64,000 nt of DNA from Neckera pumila. Its lineage: Eukaryota > Streptophyta > Bryopsida > Hypnales > Neckeraceae. The translations under genes were made by a program, and so were the position numbers. Below are positions 10,581 to 23,075 of the stretch, in pieces (the first letter of the stretch is position 1; each line of letters starts with the position of its first letter). The stretch spans positions 5,360,711 to 5,424,710 of the forward strand of contig OZ018413.1 in assembly GCA_963969595.1 (NCBI GenBank), given 5' to 3'. The notes under the pieces are model-generated. The model was not told the origin of the DNA, made no database searches, and worked only from the letters and a program-made list of their open reading frames with translations.

Positions 10581-13000
10581 GGATGGATGATTGCAAGGAA
10601 CACTTGCCAATTTTGTTGCGTTTTACAATACTTGTGCCTTTCTTTTTTTGGAGTGCTTTAAAATTAGAAAAATAATTTTTAATTTTTAAGAAAATATGGA
10701 CAATGTATTTACCTACAAGATAAAGGTAAGCACGGAAGGAAAATCATAAAAAGATTCTCTAGGTAGGAGAACTAGAAAAGTGCCAAATCTCAAAAAAATA
10801 CATACTTTGATGTTTGAATTAGTAGAAAATAGGAAAAAAATTAAACAAAGAAAATAAAAATTGGCCATCTATAACAACTTTATGGAGATGGTCATTCACC
10901 AAAAAACTCACCAAGTAATGTTTTCCATTTTTCAAAATGCAAGTAGAAAGAGGCTCACTTTGTAGGCTTCTACACAATATATAGTTAATTATTTTTCAAA
11001 ATCCTTTGAACACTAGCTAAAAATGTACTAAGAGACCATCCATTCTAAATTTCAGCATCAAATTGTCTCTTTGGATATAGTTACTTTGTTAAAAAAAAAA
11101 TTTGATAAATGTGACATAAAATTGGGGGCTATATTTAGATAGTATTCTTTTTTAAATTCCAAAAAATTAGGCAAAGTGTATAGTAGTCATGAATACCTTG
11201 TTTATGAATTTTAAATCATTTGGAGTCAAAAGGCGAAAATTATGGCCAAAAAACAAATCTGCATGCAAGGTGTGAAGTAAAATTAGGACATGTGTTTCTT
11301 GCAATCACCCGCTGGTACCTCTATATTTCATTTGTGGTTTAGAATAGGTTATCATTGCCTAGCATCTCACAGAATGCTAGGCTTACATACAATAGTAGCT
11401 CTTCTTATTGTACTTCAATATCTTGCATGTTTGTTTTTTTAATTGAAAAAAGTTTGATTGCTGCAATTATTAGGTCTAGATCAAATGGGTTTTTTTGATG
11501 ATTTGTTGTCAAATTGCACCAAAATAATGGGCCCGGCACCAAGCCCATAGAACAAAATGGTACTAAAAGGGTGGAAAATCGCCAAAATACTTCAAGTAAA
11601 AAAATTATCTTAGATGAAATTGCTAGATTGTGGATGAACTCATTGAGTTATGGATATGTGATATGTGCTAATGTGATATTTTCTATGCAATATGTGGGTG
11701 AATGTTGAAATATGGAGCACCACTGAAATTCAATATTGCCAATTTGGCACTTCATTAAAAATGAAAAAAAATACTGGTCTAGATCTGCCACATTCTAATT
11801 TGCAGTATGACTTCAACCTCATAAAGACATTGCAGCTCAAAAGTGGCTAAAGGATGACTTTCCAGATCAATGTAAATATGAAAAATATATTTATAGTATG
11901 TGGCAACAATCTCCCTCTTGCAACTGTCAAAATATGTATAGTGGGGTCCAATAATCATTCTTACAAACTGCTTACTGTACCATTCAATTTATTTTGCATA
12001 AAACAAATTACAAAATACAATTGGAACTCTTTTGTCTTGCATAATTATCATTCAATTCTTAATGCAATCCCAATGAAGCATACCAAGGCAAATTTTTGTT
12101 TAAAAAAGAACTTAATTTTCGTTGAATTGTTTCATTTTATATTTATGGTTTTACATGATAACTGATTAAGAAACATTGGTGATGATTTTTTTTAATTTGA
12201 TTGCGTAGATATATAGGAAACATCCATATATACATCTTTCCTTCAAGTGAACAAGCATCTCCAATTTTTTTTTGAAATCTTTCTAAAGAGATTTCAGTAT
12301 TAAAGGACAATGCATAAATTTTACAAAATAGATATAGGATCTCTAAATTTTAACTAGATTTTGGCAAAGTAATTATACCAGTATGCTTAATTATACAAAT
12401 TCATATACAGTGTGAGGGCTTAAATTTTAGGATTACTAGTTTTAAGGTTTAAGGTTCCTATTATTTTTTGTGATTTTGAGAAGTTCATATAATGGTTTAC
12501 TATTCATTCTAAAAATTATGTATAAAAACCCAAACATGTAATGTTAGTCATCCAATCTAGTCAAATGAAATTTGCATACATTTAAATTATAATTTCTTCA
12601 ATATGATCAAACAAAATATTCATGTAAATCTTTGAATCTTTAGTCTTTAAAGGTTTAGTAAACTACCTATAATTAATTATATAAAAATTTTGCAACAAAC
12701 TTCCACTTTGCAAGGATGTGATCAATGAACTATTTTAAAAAATAATTAAAAAGAAAATATTCATTATAAATCCTTAAATCCTTTGTCTTCAAAGATTCAA
12801 CAAACTATCTATAATTAATTAAATATAATTAGCATTTTAGCCATGTACATGATATTTTTTGAATTTAAGGCTAAATAACCAACAAAAGGAAGTTTATTAA
12901 GCTAGTTTTAGTTCTCTAATTTGAAAATTTGAAGATTCCTAAAATTTGTTGCAACTTCAGCTTTGGGCTTGTCACAATGGTTTATTGTTTTTTTAATTAT
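10581..13000. other. AT-rich intergenic DNA
   Basis: This stretch has no gene, RNA gene or clear inverted-repeat element. Open frames at 11514-11708 and 11854-12165 are AT-driven, have no recognisable domain, and are not supported. Confidence 0.5.
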
Positions 13001-13538
13001 AGACTAGTGATTGGTGCTTGCTTTGCTACGCATTAAATATATTACTTTCATCAATTTTTCATGTAATAGAATGTAGATAAACAAAGTATGTATAATCTTT
13101 AAAGTAAAATATTGACATCCTCATACAATATTCTTTGAAAAAATTTATATAGTGCAATATAAAGTCATTAAAGAAAATCTTTATACCATAATTTTTACAA
13201 AATAACCTTTGCAAAGATGAAAACATTGCAATAAGAATAAATTAATCAAGCAAACAATGTAAGTAGAATCTTCACATTTGAATATATAGAGCAATGCTAG
13301 CGGTTGGTGCTTCTTTGTTCTTTAATATCATGGAATTAATCTATAGTTTTGTTGTCTGAAAAGTTTCTTTGAATTTCTTTTAGAAGTATCCATTTGATTT
13401 TCAAATATTTAACAAAAAGAATACATAATATATAGTAGAAAGTATCCTATAGCTATTACAAAAGTAATTGAATTTCTATAATATTATTCAAAATTGAATT
13501 GTAATATTATAGAGGTTGTTGTGATTTTAGTAGTATGA
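13001..13538. mobile_element. Family D repeat (second copy)
   Basis: It begins near CTAGTGATTGGTGCTTGC and ends at TTTAGTAGTATGA, and it aligns with 3857-4410 with only small indels. It is followed directly by the start of a related element at 13539. It is non-coding. Confidence 0.55.
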
Positions 13539-14253
13539 CTAGCAGCTGGCGCTTGCTATGCTATGCATTCATCATTAGAATTTTATTAGAATTTTTATGT
13601 ATGAGACAAAATGCAAAACAAAAACTTCAATAAATCTTCAAATAAAAATTATTAAAATCTTTGTATAATTTTGTTTATAAGTAAGCATATATTGAAATGT
13701 ACAATACAAAATTTATTGAATGATGAATAAAATATATGCAATTGTGAATATTGTAAAAGATATACATTTATTGTAATGCATTCAAAAGTTGACTCAATTG
13801 TTACAAACAATGGCAACCCAAAAACTTGGTGAATTGAAAAGAAAAACTTGTAAATTTCAAAAACTTTATGAACAACTTAATTGTTGTGAAATCCAAAGTC
13901 GCTTCAACTGAATAAATTTCTCAAATCATTTGGTAGTAGCAATAGAATTTTGAAATCATAAAAGCTGTAAAAGTGATATTATAGAGGTGATTGCAAACTA
14001 CTACTTTATTTTTGTAATATAACATTGTGTGAAAATATTATTTTAATGTACGCGTGATTGAAATATTTTCACAAAATATTAAAACTAATTATTTCAAAGA
14101 CTTACTGAAATCATTATCATGCATTCTATTCAAATATATCAAAATTTTACTAATATGTAAGACAATGAATGCGTAGCATAGCAAGTATGAGCCCCTATTA
14201 TTAATAGTAGCATTTGTGATATTACAGAGGGAGTTATGATTTTAGTAGTATGA
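13539..14253. mobile_element. Family D-related repeat with internal inverted termini
   Basis: It starts CTAGCAGCTGGCGCTTGC, and CTTGCTATGCTATGCATTCAT-like sequence recurs inverted at about 14165-14185. It ends with the same 3' block as the family D copies (ATTACAGAGG to TTTAGTAGTATGA). It may be a composite of two insertions, and no open frame is seen. Confidence 0.5.
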
Positions 14254-15117
14254 TTGTTACATAAATTTTGTTCAATCAAGGATGAATAATACTATGATAT
14301 AAAATCATGGTGAAATTTCTAAATTTGTTAAATTGTATTATATTGGTATGACTTTTAATTTTCTTATTCAAATATTTGTATTGATTTCAGGTTTTTACAA
14401 ATTTTAGCTTAATGAGATTGATTACAATCATGGTTATAACTTCTTTCTCTTAATCCTAAGAGGATATACCCTATTACTGAGGTAATCAACAAAAAAAATA
14501 AGTGTATTCTATAATTTCTTTGAAAATCTTTTATTAGATACTTTTAGTCCTTGGCATCCTTCTTAAGTCAATCCTTCAAGGTTTGATAAAAACACTACAT
14601 ATGTGGTATTGTATATGACTCTTTTATAATTTACTAATACAAATATTGTACTAAAATATGACAAACAAAATGTATATATTATCTAGTGAAGATTCAATAA
14701 TTAATAAATTTCCTTTGGATGTCCATTTAACATTTGAAACCTTTTCATGACTATTTAGAAGCTTTTGAGACATGCAGGAAGTGCATTAGTGATTCAAATT
14801 GGAAGTGCCATATGTCATTAGACCTTACTCAATATAAATATAAATTTGAGTTTTTATTATTAGGCTAGTCAAAAATAATAATTTTGTTGACAATAATTTT
14901 ATCAAGGAGGGTTTATTTGGCTTGAAACTATATGAATCTTTGGTCAATATTGGTGTCAGCATTGTCATAAATTTTTTAATTTTTAGTTTTTCTTTTTTTT
15001 CAGTTTGTTGTATTTGTGTGTTTGTAATGTATTTTTCCTTTGTTGATGCCAACAATTTTTTTGTAAAGATAAATAATTAAAAAAAAAATTTATATCTCTT
15101 CCTTGCAACACAATCCA
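14254..15117. other. AT-rich intergenic DNA
   Basis: No feature can be supported here. The minus-strand frame at 14825-15055 is lysine/isoleucine-rich low-complexity sequence. Confidence 0.5.
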
Positions 15118-15713
15118 TTAGAAGGGATTTGGGGGCTATTTCAGGCCCGTTCCCAATCTAGTCCGATTTGGTAAATAGTGGTAGCATCTCAAACTTGAGG
15201 AAGGATGATTTTTCAACAAATATCGTATTGAAGTCATAAATTCATGCCTACGTATCATAATTGTACATATTACGTGTATTTTTACGCATTGAATCAGTGT
15301 CTTTAAAATCTTTATTAAAAGTGTACAATTTATGTATATTAATTATACAAATGTGGTATCCAAAATGCACCTAAAATGTACTAATATTAGTGCAACAATC
15401 GTACATTATTAATAGGCATTGTTTACGCACTAATTCAATGCGTAAAAATACATGTAATATATATGATTATGGTACATAGGTATGAATTCACGACTTCAAT
15501 GTTATATTTGTACAAACCTATGAACCTTATAAATTAGAGATGTATGGGCTGTCAGAATTTTTACTTACAAAAAAGAACGCATATTTATATTGTTTTTTTC
15601 AAAAATGATGTAGCACCATTTCAACCACATCAGCTAGCTGCGTCCTCTACGTTCCCGCAGTCTGGGAACGGGGGAGAACTCGCAATCTTCCAAAGGCCCC
15701 AAATTTCTTCTAA
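15118..15713. mobile_element. Inverted-repeat element, family C (copy 2)
   Basis: The left end is TTAGAAGGGATTTGGGG and the right end is its inverted form (CCCCAAATTTCTTCTAA). GTTCCC motifs lie inside both ends. The interior has its own inverted halves, for example ACGCATTGAATCAGTG against CTAATTCAATGCGT. It is non-coding, and related ends occur at 2986 and 60297. Confidence 0.6.
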
Positions 15714-15744
15714 TGATTGACGGTTATGTTCAACAACGCGAAGC

Positions 15745-16076
15745 ACTACACTAAAAACTATATTCAGTGTTAGCAACACTATTTACGAACCATGACACTA
15801 AATATCATTAAGCCTACTAAAGTAAGTAACATTAAATGTAATTTCTAACACTAATTATATTCTATGGTAAATCTAAAATTTGAAAATGTTTACATTTAGT
15901 GTTAGATCGCTAGAGAAGAGTAGGGAAGGAGAAGGCAGAAGGGAAGAAAAGGCGAAGGCGGCGCATTCAAGTCTAACACTACACTAATTATTCCAAAGTT
16001 TAGATTTAGTGTTGGGTGGGGTAGGCTGGTAATTACACTAAATGCAAGCCAACACTAAATATAGTTTTAGTGTAGT
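15745..16076. mobile_element. Foldback element with ACTACACTAAAA termini
   Basis: The ends are ACTACACTAAAAACTATATT and, inverted, AATATAGTTTTAGTGTAGT. The motif ACACTAAAT or its complement recurs many times inside, resembling the subterminal repeats of CACTA/En-Spm elements. At about 330 bp it is non-autonomous. CACTA membership is inference, because the target duplication is not clear. Confidence 0.55.
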
Positions 16077-16180
16077 ATTCTAATTGACAAATGATAGGAG
16101 ATTTCAATGCATTAAAGAATACATCATTTGAATACTGTATACCAAAAGTCATGAGAGATCAAATTTTTTTCTTAAAATCG

Positions 16181-16290
16181 TTTCTTCACCAATACGTACA
16201 TAGTGCTGTTGTTTCTTCACCAGTACGTACATATTGCTGTCGTTTCTTCAATAGCACCTACATATTGGCGTTCCTACATATTGCTGTTTA
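16181..16290. repeat. Short tandem repeats upstream of RPS20
   Basis: Three to four imperfect copies of a 30-35 bp unit built around TTTCTTCACCAGTACGTACA and CATATTGCTGT. A related piece (CATATTACTGTTTAG) reappears at about 16529, nearer the gene. It lies in the likely promoter region. Confidence 0.6.
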
Positions 16291-16357
16291 GAGCCCAATA
16301 TTCTAGCCTCCCTTTGGTGCGGAACGGCCGAACCTGTCCTGAAGGTACGGTCCTTCC

Positions 16358-16365
16358 AACCCTAA
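16358..16365 (+). promoter_or_regulatory. Telo-box-like AACCCTAA in the RPS20 promoter region
   Basis: AACCCTAA lies 330 bp before the RPS20 start codon within a GC-rich block (16315-16480). Telo-boxes are a known feature of plant ribosomal-protein promoters, so the placement fits. An untranslated first exon in this block is possible but cannot be fixed. Confidence 0.4.
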
Positions 16366-16694
16366 CAAATTTCCGCAACAAAGTCAGTGCCCCTCCCCTT
16401 CTCAAACCCTTTTCCTTTTCCCGTTGTCGAAGAAACCCCTCAGCAAGCGGCCGGCCTTTCGCTGGTGTCTGTCTCGGGCGGTAGTGCAATCAGTCTATCA
16501 GGTACTACGACCTAAACTCTCTTGCTTGCATATTACTGTTTAGCGCTTCTTTCGAATCATCTCGTTCAGCTCCAAAACCAAAACCAAAATCAAAATCGAT
16601 AGCTGCGTAGTTTGTTTTTCCGAATTCTGTTATACATACTCTTTCTTTCTTTGAAACTTTCAGTACTGATCGGTTAGTGTAATCAAAGTGCAGC

Positions 16695-17725
<1,031 letters not shown>

Positions 17726-20482
17726 GTCGATGTCATCTTATGTGTTTTTGGATGCTATTGGCATATAAACGTATCATTATTGCTCTTGCTGGAGCATTGG
17801 TTTTGCGGTCATCATATTGTCGGGAATAACGCTTTCTCCTACTCTCAAATGCGTGTTGAATGCGATGTTTTTAAATTTCTGTTGTTTACAAATTACTTGT
17901 TCCTGAAGTTCCTTTTTCTTCATATGTAGAGCGGTGGGAATGTTCTCGCAATTAGTTCGTGCCTTTTGTGTGGGTTTTTACTTGGTGGCAGATGTGGCAA
18001 CGTTGATAAACCACTTCTTTTGTTTGAATAGCTTTATCTTGAGGACGTGATTATTCTCCACAATTGAATGTTTGAGCAAACTTTGCAGATTTTTTACTTC
18101 CTTGTATCAGAGCTCTTCCCTCGTGACCTGAGCGGTGCCTGCGTGCATTGTGACGTCTTCGATGTTGCATCCTGGCAGTAGGGAAGTTCGCTACTGATGT
18201 CGCTTGGACTAGTTTTTTTTCACATCTAGTTCGATCATGGGACCTTTGTGGTTGTTCAGTGAACAAGTTTCACGTCACAACGAAAGGTGGTTACCCCATA
18301 GCTACTTGAATATGGAATGCGGATTTGAGTACATGTTATCGTTTTGAACTTAAATCTACGGAACTCTTCTTTAGTGTCTAAATTCGTGATTCTCAGCCCA
18401 AAATTTCATCTCAAAAGTGGGGTCGGTAGAATATTGAAACCGTGTTTACCAAATCGCTTCCTTTCTTTCGTCCGCAAGTCTCAACCTTCCGACACTCCTA
18501 CGTGACGTGAAGGGATCTTTGAGCATCTACTCCAATCGGCACCTTACAATCATTAATATAAAAAACCTTGGTATTTGACTGAGAAGGTGTATCATTTGAT
18601 TATACAAATCACAATTTTGTATCTTACTAGGGTCCAACCAATCACAAGTCTTTTGGTGTGCTTCAAAAATGTAAGCTTTATTTATTATAACATCTTGTAA
18701 AGGGTTTATTAGTATGTAGGGTTGTATAAATAGAGATCTCTAATAGGGCACAAGAACCTTTGGTAAATAAGTTACTTATTTACCTTTGGTATATTTGAAA
18801 ACCATTGTATTGCCATATAAGATATCTTTCATTCTTGAGAAACTATTGTATGTATGATTTCTTTTCATCCAAAATGGTGTGTGGATTTTCATTGGAATGG
18901 TGAAACCATCTTAAATGCTACAACCAATCTTTCTGTATCCCTTCATATAGTTTAGGGACATAGAAGTCATTTATAAAGTGACTTTTAAAAATATCATTCA
19001 TTTTGAGAAATAGAAGATGGATTTAAGTAGTAATTGTGCACCTTTCATCCGAAGTTTGGAGAGGTTCAACTTGTGGATGCTTTTAGCGGATTCACCAAAT
19101 TTTATTACCAATATCTGGTAGGTGATGAAGGCTAATGTAAAAAATGCACATATATAGTTGATTTTGCTATAGTTTTATTACGTAATATTCTTGAAGGTTT
19201 GGAGTTCTACTTTAATTATATGATAATAAATATTTTATTCACAACTTTAACCATTTAGGTATTTGTACCTAAATTAGACACTTTTTTTCAAACAAGCAAT
19301 TTTAAACACAATTTAGGAAAAATATCATATCACAAAATGTTAGCAAATGAAAGCAAAAGTGAATGCAATTGGTTTGAGGATTTTTAGAGTTGGTGTAATT
19401 ATGCTACAAACTTTTTAAATTAATGTCATAGGAGCACTTACTATTGACACACAACTATCCTTAATTGGACATTCTTGAAGTACAAATGCTTCAAATAACT
19501 TTTCAACTTCTATTGGTTCCTTTTGAAAACTAATTTTGAATTTGAGCAAACACTTTTTCATATTTGGATTAATGAGAGGCTATAAAGAACTCTATTCTAG
19601 TTGATGGCAAAACATTGGTGTTGCAAAAGGGTGAGGACATTGTATATAGGAGCGTGATTTCATTGAGAGATTATTACACCAAATCCTCTCATTAGGTTGC
19701 TTCATACTATTAGGACAACCTAGTGAGACTATTCAGTGTAGGGCTCAGTAGAGAGATCAATTTGTATACCATAAGAGCCAACTCTTTTGTATTTAAATTT
19801 CTTTTTCACTCAATCTACATAAAGCAATTTTGTATGCAATCATTCAAAGTGGGAGATTGCATGAAAACCTAATTTAATTCCAAGATGTTCATGCCAATGT
19901 AGGTGTCACAAGTGATATTATGTAAATGATATTGTGCATTTTTTTTAAAAGAAATTTCAGGGTGTTAGTTTTGTTTTTTACAAATAGGATCCTATTCACC
20001 TTCACTAAACAAAAAGGATAAATTGATTAACTTATGGTGGTAAGCCTATTCTAAACTAATGACATAGTTGCCTTGAGGACTAGACTTAACATGCATTTAG
20101 TTTATATAAACTTTGGAGAAAATCAAAATCTATGATTCTGAAGAACTTGATGCCCAGGGTTGCTACCAACTAATTCTAAAGAATCTATTCCTTAAGTGAG
20201 GTTGTTTGTTTGTTTATTTGTTACGGTGAGATCTCCTAGACCGTGCATATCCTGGTCGCGTTCTTGGTACTGCCCAAAAGTCCTCTGCAAGGAGGGTGCT
20301 CCGGCTTTGTTTTGTGGCGTTTGGATGTACGGTGGGAAAATTATTGATTTTGGATTTATTTTTGGATCTTCAAAATTAAAAAATTGCTTTTACTTTTATT
20401 TTGGCTGTGGCAACGACACAGGGCACACTGGTTGACTTAAAAACAAATTGAACTTAATTATCATTATTTTTCCTTTCTTGTA
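17726..20482. other. Intergenic DNA after RPS20
   Basis: The first 300 bases should be the RPS20 3' UTR. A near-palindrome, GGTAAATAAG with its inverted partner CTTATTTACC, lies at 18761-18783, just after a TATAAATAG motif. No gene is recognised in this stretch. Confidence 0.5.
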
Positions 20483-20563
20483 CTCCCTCTGTCTCAAAAT
20501 AAGAATAGTGTTTCCTTTGTATTTTACAAAAGAAACACCAGTCTTATTTTGAGACAGAGGGAG
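20483..20563. mobile_element. 81 bp near-perfect hairpin, Stowaway-like MITE
   Basis: The left arm begins CTCCCTCTGTCTCAAAATAA directly after TA, and the right arm is its inverted copy ending GAGACAGAGGGAG. The arms pair almost completely, with about three mismatches and a tiny loop. The CTCCCTC start and TA flank are typical of plant Stowaway MITEs (mariner-related). It is unusually short. A small-RNA hairpin is an alternative reading. Confidence 0.75.
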
Positions 20564-21535
20564 CATGGCTTTCAGAGGGCGTGTTTCAGGTCTGGCTTTG
20601 ACAATGACAATGAACCTGATATTGTCCACATTCTTCAGAACTTCAACTCTTACAGAGATCCGTACGTCAATTAGATGCTTCATTGCTGGATTGTGCACGA
20701 CGTTGTTGAATTCCATGGGGCCATTTACTTGCTATCTGTTCTTGCCTGGAAAACTCAAAGTGATCAAATCCATACAAATGCAAGAGCGATCCCCAGAACA
20801 ATCCAGCAGATGGGACTAATTAATTAAAGGAGAGGTGACAAAAGCTACATTAATTTACAGTGTTTTTGTGGACCGAAGTTTGATTAGGACCTTATTTGAA
20901 AAGCCAGTAACAACTTCAAAACAAAGACATAGTCTAATTAGCTGCTTGACTCTCGTAGAGAATCTTGCTCTGGAAGTGGGTATTTCAACTGCTGCACCCA
21001 ATTACCACCAATGTATCTCACGGAAATGTCATAATTAAGAAGTTGGGCAAGTTCGAAAAAGGGTTCGAGACCTTTTTAGTTCCAAACTCATGAAACTTCA
21101 CTAATTCTTAATGCCACTTTCCTTACATTGTGACAATATTACGGAGTTAGACCTATTCAATCCCAGGCTTTTCGGGTGCCCAGTTTGTGCAGGAAGGGGT
21201 CTGGCCCTGAAGTTCCAATTAGCTAATAAAGAAGTTCTTTTTCTCTCTCAAAAAACGTTTTGATCAGATCACTGAGGGGATGAGGGAGGGAGAACTGAGG
21301 ACTACTGATCCCAATATCCCATGTCGTAAAACTTCTTTGAATCCATGTACTGCATGCATTCAAAGCATCAGACGAGACCAAGGTCACGCTAGCTGCTGCC
21401 GATCGATCGAAGAACCAGATGAACAAATTGGTAAACTTGCTTTGCTGCCAAGTAATATACTTTTCATTATGAATTTCTGCTACTATATACTTGAGTAATT
21501 ATGATAATTAACAATAGTGCAACAGAGTGACAAAA
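20564..21535. other. Unassigned intergenic DNA
   Basis: This stretch is less AT-rich than its surroundings and has short open frames on both strands (for example plus 20565-20819, 84 aa), but none resembles a known family. It may hold decayed gene or transposon sequence. Confidence 0.35.
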
Positions 21536-21619
21536 TCAGGTGCAGAGAGCTCTTAAGAGACTGATATAAACTCTGAGATAATTCAGGTGCAGAGAGCTCT
21601 TAAGAGACTGATATAAACT
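21536..21619. repeat. Direct repeat, two copies of about 37 bp
   Basis: The unit begins TCAGGTGCAGAGAGCTCTTA and ends GATATAAACT. It occurs at 21536 and again 47 bases later with no mismatch seen. The near identity suggests a recent local duplication. Confidence 0.8.
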
Positions 21620-21895
21620 TTGAAGTGAGTCTGGAGACTCAAAAAATGCCAATGTTCAGGCAATTTTCAACAGTTAGTTCTGCTGATCAAAGAAGGTACA
21701 ATAATAGCAGTCCATAAACCAAATAATACCAGTTCGTCCAGTTTAATTGTAACATTGAAAGTAACCTGTAAACCTTGGCACAGAGCAAGCACCGCCAATA
21801 ATTATGATTCACTCCAACAAACATTGATCACGTCTCACCACTGATCAAGCAACCTACTTGTTGAAGAAGGAGAAACATAAGAAGACTAGCAATTA

Positions 21896-22832
21896 ACCCC
21901 TAAAGTACTCAACATGCTTTTTTGAGAACATAGCTTTTTTGGGCAGCTCACTACGAGTGGAGATTTTAATTTTTTTCTTTGAAATTTCCACACAACATTC
22001 TCCCAAGGAGTATATTTAAGGCCTAACAATTTTCATAACTTTTGATTATATGGGTAAAAAGTTATTGCATGATAAGTGATTTTCAATGCTCGGCGGGCAG
22101 TCCGGGTAGCAAAAAAAAATTCTTTAAAAATCACTTTTTAAAAAAATAAAAATTTGAAATTGATTCAATAGATTTATATATACGTGGGAAGCTTTGAACC
22201 ATTCCATTTTAATCTATGAGTCGAAAGTTATGAGGATTCTTAGTTTGAGGGTAGTTATAGAATCTCTCTTCTAAAATAAACTTTGAAGTCCTTTATTTCA
22301 CTCAATTTTCAATATTTTTGAAAAACAAGAACAACATTGGGTCTAGATTGTTTACTACAACATTATGACCGTTGGGATTGGCATTTTTCAATTCCATAAT
22401 GAAATTCTTGACAATTTAGTATTTTGAGTCATTCTCTACCTCTTCCTACTTACTATTTTTTTCCTATATTTTGTACAATTCCAAATGATCTGAAATTTTT
22501 CAAGTATGTAGCCAACTTGCCTTGAAGAATGAATCCAAAGAGTAACCACCATTTTGGATACTTTTTCATACAAATGTGACCTTGTGAAGGACAGCTGCCC
22601 GTTTTTTTGCAGGGACAAAAAAAGGATTTTTGTCAATTCAAACACTATTATCTTGCAATCCACATGGTGGAAAATTCTGAAATTTTTTCCACATCTTCTC
22701 AAACAAGTTTACTACAAGATCCTATGTTTACACGTGTCCAAAAATGTTTTTTTTCTAAAATTTGATACTTGTATTAGAAATGGCAGTTTTGGAGCGTTTT
22801 TGGTGAAAACATACTCAAAAACCTTTAGGGGT
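21896..22832. mobile_element. Intact family A inverted-repeat element
   Basis: It is bounded by perfect 10 bp terminal inverted repeats, ACCCCTAAAG and CTTTAGGGGT, each flanked by TA. The length is 937 bp. It contains no transposase-like frame, so it is presumably mobilised in trans. Other copies lie at 2.4, 3.4, 40.8 and 48.0 kb, with a fragment at 61.9 kb. The TA target and simple short termini suggest Tc1/mariner, by inference. Confidence 0.75.
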
Positions 22833-23075
22833 TAATATCTTTGACTCCAAGACTGTCTAATAAATCAGTCTTCGCTCGCTGCTCTCTCCGGATCCTAACT
22901 AATTGCTTTGCAATTCCTACAAGTCGACCAAGCTCGCCGATCGACGAGCAATCGATCCCATGACAGGCAGACTACAGTCAAAACCTTCACACAATGTCAA
23001 GGATTTTTGAATATGTACGTATAACCGGAGGAAAATTCAAGGAGGGGTGGATCCACAACAATTTGCGCACTCCAG

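Noticed and set aside
18590..18860. LTR-like stretch with TATAAATAG and a near-palindrome
   Set aside because: No paired repeat, primer-binding site or polyprotein was found, and a TATA-like motif alone is not enough.
20565..20819. 84-codon plus-strand open frame next to the hairpin element
   Set aside because: It has no recognisable domain, its start lies directly against the MITE, and the opposite strand is open over part of the same region.
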